Origin: Streptomyces actinomycinicus
Lineage (GTDB): Bacteria > Actinomycetota > Actinomycetes > Streptomycetales > Streptomycetaceae
NCBI RefSeq assembly: GCF_016741775.1
Contig: NZ_JAERRK010000023.1
Coordinates: 101,249-165,248 of the forward strand
Reading direction: 5' to 3'
Length of the DNA: 64,000 bases
The translations under genes and the position numbers were made by a program. How positions within the stretch are numbered: the first letter of the stretch is position 1; every line of letters starts with the position of its first letter. Shown one piece after another: positions 62,781 through 64,000 of the stretch. Below the pieces are notes generated by a model. That model saw only the letters and a list, made by a program, of their open reading frames with translations. It searched no databases and had not been told where the DNA came from.

Positions 62781-63602
62781 TTATCGCAGGGACAGCCGGA
62801 CAAGTCCGGGCCCGAGCCCCATCGCCACCGGCAGACGGCCGAATCGTTCGGTGTGGACGCCGAACGCTACGACCGCGCCCGACCACCGTATCCCGAGGCC
62901 CTGGTGAACAGGATCGTCGCGGCGAGCCCCGGTCGAGACGTCCTCGACGTCGGAGCCGGGACCGGCATCGAGGCCCGGCAATTCCAAGCGGCCGGCTGCA
63001 CGGTGCTCGGTGTCGAGCCCGACGAGCGGATGGCCGCCTTTGCGCGACGCAGCCGTGTCGAGGTCGAGGTCGCCAGGTTCGAGGACTGGCAGCCGGCCGG
63101 GCGGCAGTTCGACGCGGTCATCGCCGGCACCGCCTGGCACTGGGTGGACCCCGTCGCCGGTGCGGCCAAGGCGGCCCAGGTGCTCCGGCCCGGCGGCCGA
63201 CTCGCCCCCTTCCACCACGTCCCCCAGCTCCCGGCCGAGGTGATCGACGCCCTCGCCGAAGCACTCCAACGGGTCGCACCTGATTCCCCGTTCAAGCCTG
63301 GCCTGCTACGAGGTTCGGCCTTGGACGCGTACCAGCCGCTGTTCGCGAAAATCGCCGACGGCATCCGGCAGGCCGGCAGCTTCAGCGAGCCGGAACAGTG
63401 GCGCTTCGTCTGGGAGCGCACTTACTCCCGAGAGGAGTGGCTCGACCAGCTCCCCACCTTCGGCGGTCTCACCCAGCTCCCCGCACGCACAATGGCGGAG
63501 GTCCTGGACAGCGTCAGGACCGCGATCGACATGCTCGGCGGCCACGCCACCATGCGCTACACATCCGTCGTGATCACCTCCACCCGCTCCCGTGCGGCCT
63601 GA
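62772..63602 (+). CDS. SAM-dependent methyltransferase under TetR control
   Basis: 276-aa class I methyltransferase of the UbiE/SmtA type. VLDVGAGTGIEARQFQAAG is motif I, GVEPDERM the strand-2 end, and FDAVIAGTAWHWVDP the motif around strand 4. The ATG lies inside TetR operator 2 and has no Shine-Dalgarno; the message may be leaderless, or the true start may be further in. It is the only gene divergent from the repressor, so its substrate or a related ligand is the likely inducer. Confidence 0.87.
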   Translation: MPTLSQGQPDKSGPEPHRHRQTAESFGVDAERYDRARPPYPEALVNRIVAASPGRDVLDVGAGTGIEARQFQAAGCTVLGVEPDERMAAFARRSRVEVEVARFEDWQPAGRQFDAVIAGTAWHWVDPVAGAAKAAQVLRPGGRLAPFHHVPQLPAEVIDALAEALQRVAPDSPFKPGLLRGSALDAYQPLFAKIADGIRQAGSFSEPEQWRFVWERTYSREEWLDQLPTFGGLTQLPARTMAEVLDSVRTAIDMLGGHATMRYTSVVITSTRSRAA

Positions 63603-63810
63603 CCGCCGCAAACGTCGACCTCGCCGGGCGCGGGCAGACTGATGAGCTCGGCGACGCCCTCGGGGCGCGGGCCAGGTTCTCCGGCTCGTCGCACCGGATC
63701 TCGGTCCGACGGTCCGTCCCGGCGAGCGACACGATTGCTGAAGGTCAGCCGACCGGCCCGCTGCTGACGCACCATGGAATGCGGAGCTCCAGCAGGCCTC
63801 GCTGCTAGCG

Positions 63811-64000
63811 CGTGTCTCTTTGATGGGTTGGTCAGTTGATCGGATGTGTCCGTCCGATCAGTGATCACCGATGCGATGTGGGACCGGATCGAGCCGCTGA
63901 TGCCGGCGGATCCGGTCCGCGGGCGGCGATGGGCCGATCACCGTCGCACTCTTGAGGCCATCGCGTGGAAGTACCGCACCAACTCGCCCTGGCGGGACCT
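63811..64000. mobile_element. Left end of an IS5-family element (cut by window edge)
   Basis: About 35 bases with the GTGTCTCTTTGATGGGTTGG leader lie before a transposase start. The other end is outside the window, so the inverted repeat cannot be defined. Confidence 0.6.
63846..64000 (+). CDS. IS5-family transposase, 5' part
   Basis: A GTG at 63846 opens a frame that runs off the window: TDAMWDRIEPLMPADPVRGR followed by ADHRRTLEAIAWKYRTNSPW, the DUF4096-type N-terminus of IS5-family transposases. At least 51 codons are present and intact. Confidence 0.85.
   Translation, partial: MSVRSVITDAMWDRIEPLMPADPVRGRRWADHRRTLEAIAWKYRTNSPWRD

Overview
The window looks like a Streptomyces chromosome, probably an accessory or arm region. 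Base composition is very high in G+C with strong GC3. GTG starts are common, genes are coupled through 4-base stop/start overlaps, and several families are typical of Streptomyces (LppU-like lipoprotein-related protein, DUF6193-like protein, zinc-ribbon LuxR/NB-ARC regulator, SpoIIE phosphatases). No tRNA, rRNA, CRISPR array or replication origin was seen.

Layout. 0-9 kb: a very large SpvB/RHS polymorphic-toxin-type protein (minus), whose immunity gene would lie beyond the left edge, divergent from a secreted HKD phospholipase D-like enzyme; then a small C2-like protein and a relic of a ricin-B lectin. 9-16 kb: a DUF1963-like protein, an LppU-like membrane protein with a repeat tail, a BBE-type FAD oxidoreductase, and a PAS-PAS-GAF-PP2C phosphatase. 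16.3-24.9 kb: a complete aromatic-carotenoid cluster made of two divergent, translationally coupled operons. crtE-crtI-crtB plus a Rieske oxygenase lie on minus; crtY-crtT-crtU lie on plus. Together they convert GGPP through phytoene, lycopene and beta-carotene to isorenieratene. The light regulators lit/litR, which flank this cluster in other Streptomyces, are not in the window. 25-36 kb: a RibD/DHFR-like reductase, an acidic helical protein, a large LuxR regulator and three Tat-exported enzymes (intradiol dioxygenase, phospholipase C, TolB-propeller amidohydrolase).

36.4-42.5 kb is a scarred stretch. An IS5-family insertion sequence with terminal inverted repeats ends 6 bp before a small gene. 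A secreted protein follows with six near-identical 52-residue FG-GAP-type repeats. Then come a shredded phage terminase, a small protein, a Tat-exported multicopper oxidase and an internally deleted allantoicase relic. 42.5-49.4 kb: a cardiolipin-synthase-like PLD, a tiny membrane protein, a winged-helix protein, a DUF485/acetate-type symporter pair, and a coupled MDR/SDR oxidoreductase operon closed by a strong terminator. 49.6-50.4 kb: a divergent HxlR regulator and F420/NADP-type oxidoreductase, both broken.

50.5-64 kb: a membrane-anchored hypothetical protein; a cupin with N-terminal tandem repeats, divergent from a LysR regulator with a clear palindromic box; DUF6193-like and hypothetical proteins; an intracellular subtilase plus alpha/beta-hydrolase operon; an IS630 relic; three SAM methyltransferases, one paired with a TetR regulator through two perfect 18-bp operators; and the start of an IS5-family transposase running off the right edge. 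The best leads are the Rieske oxygenase in the carotenoid operon, the RHS C-terminal domain, the subtilase/hydrolase pair, and the TetR operators, one of which covers a start codon.
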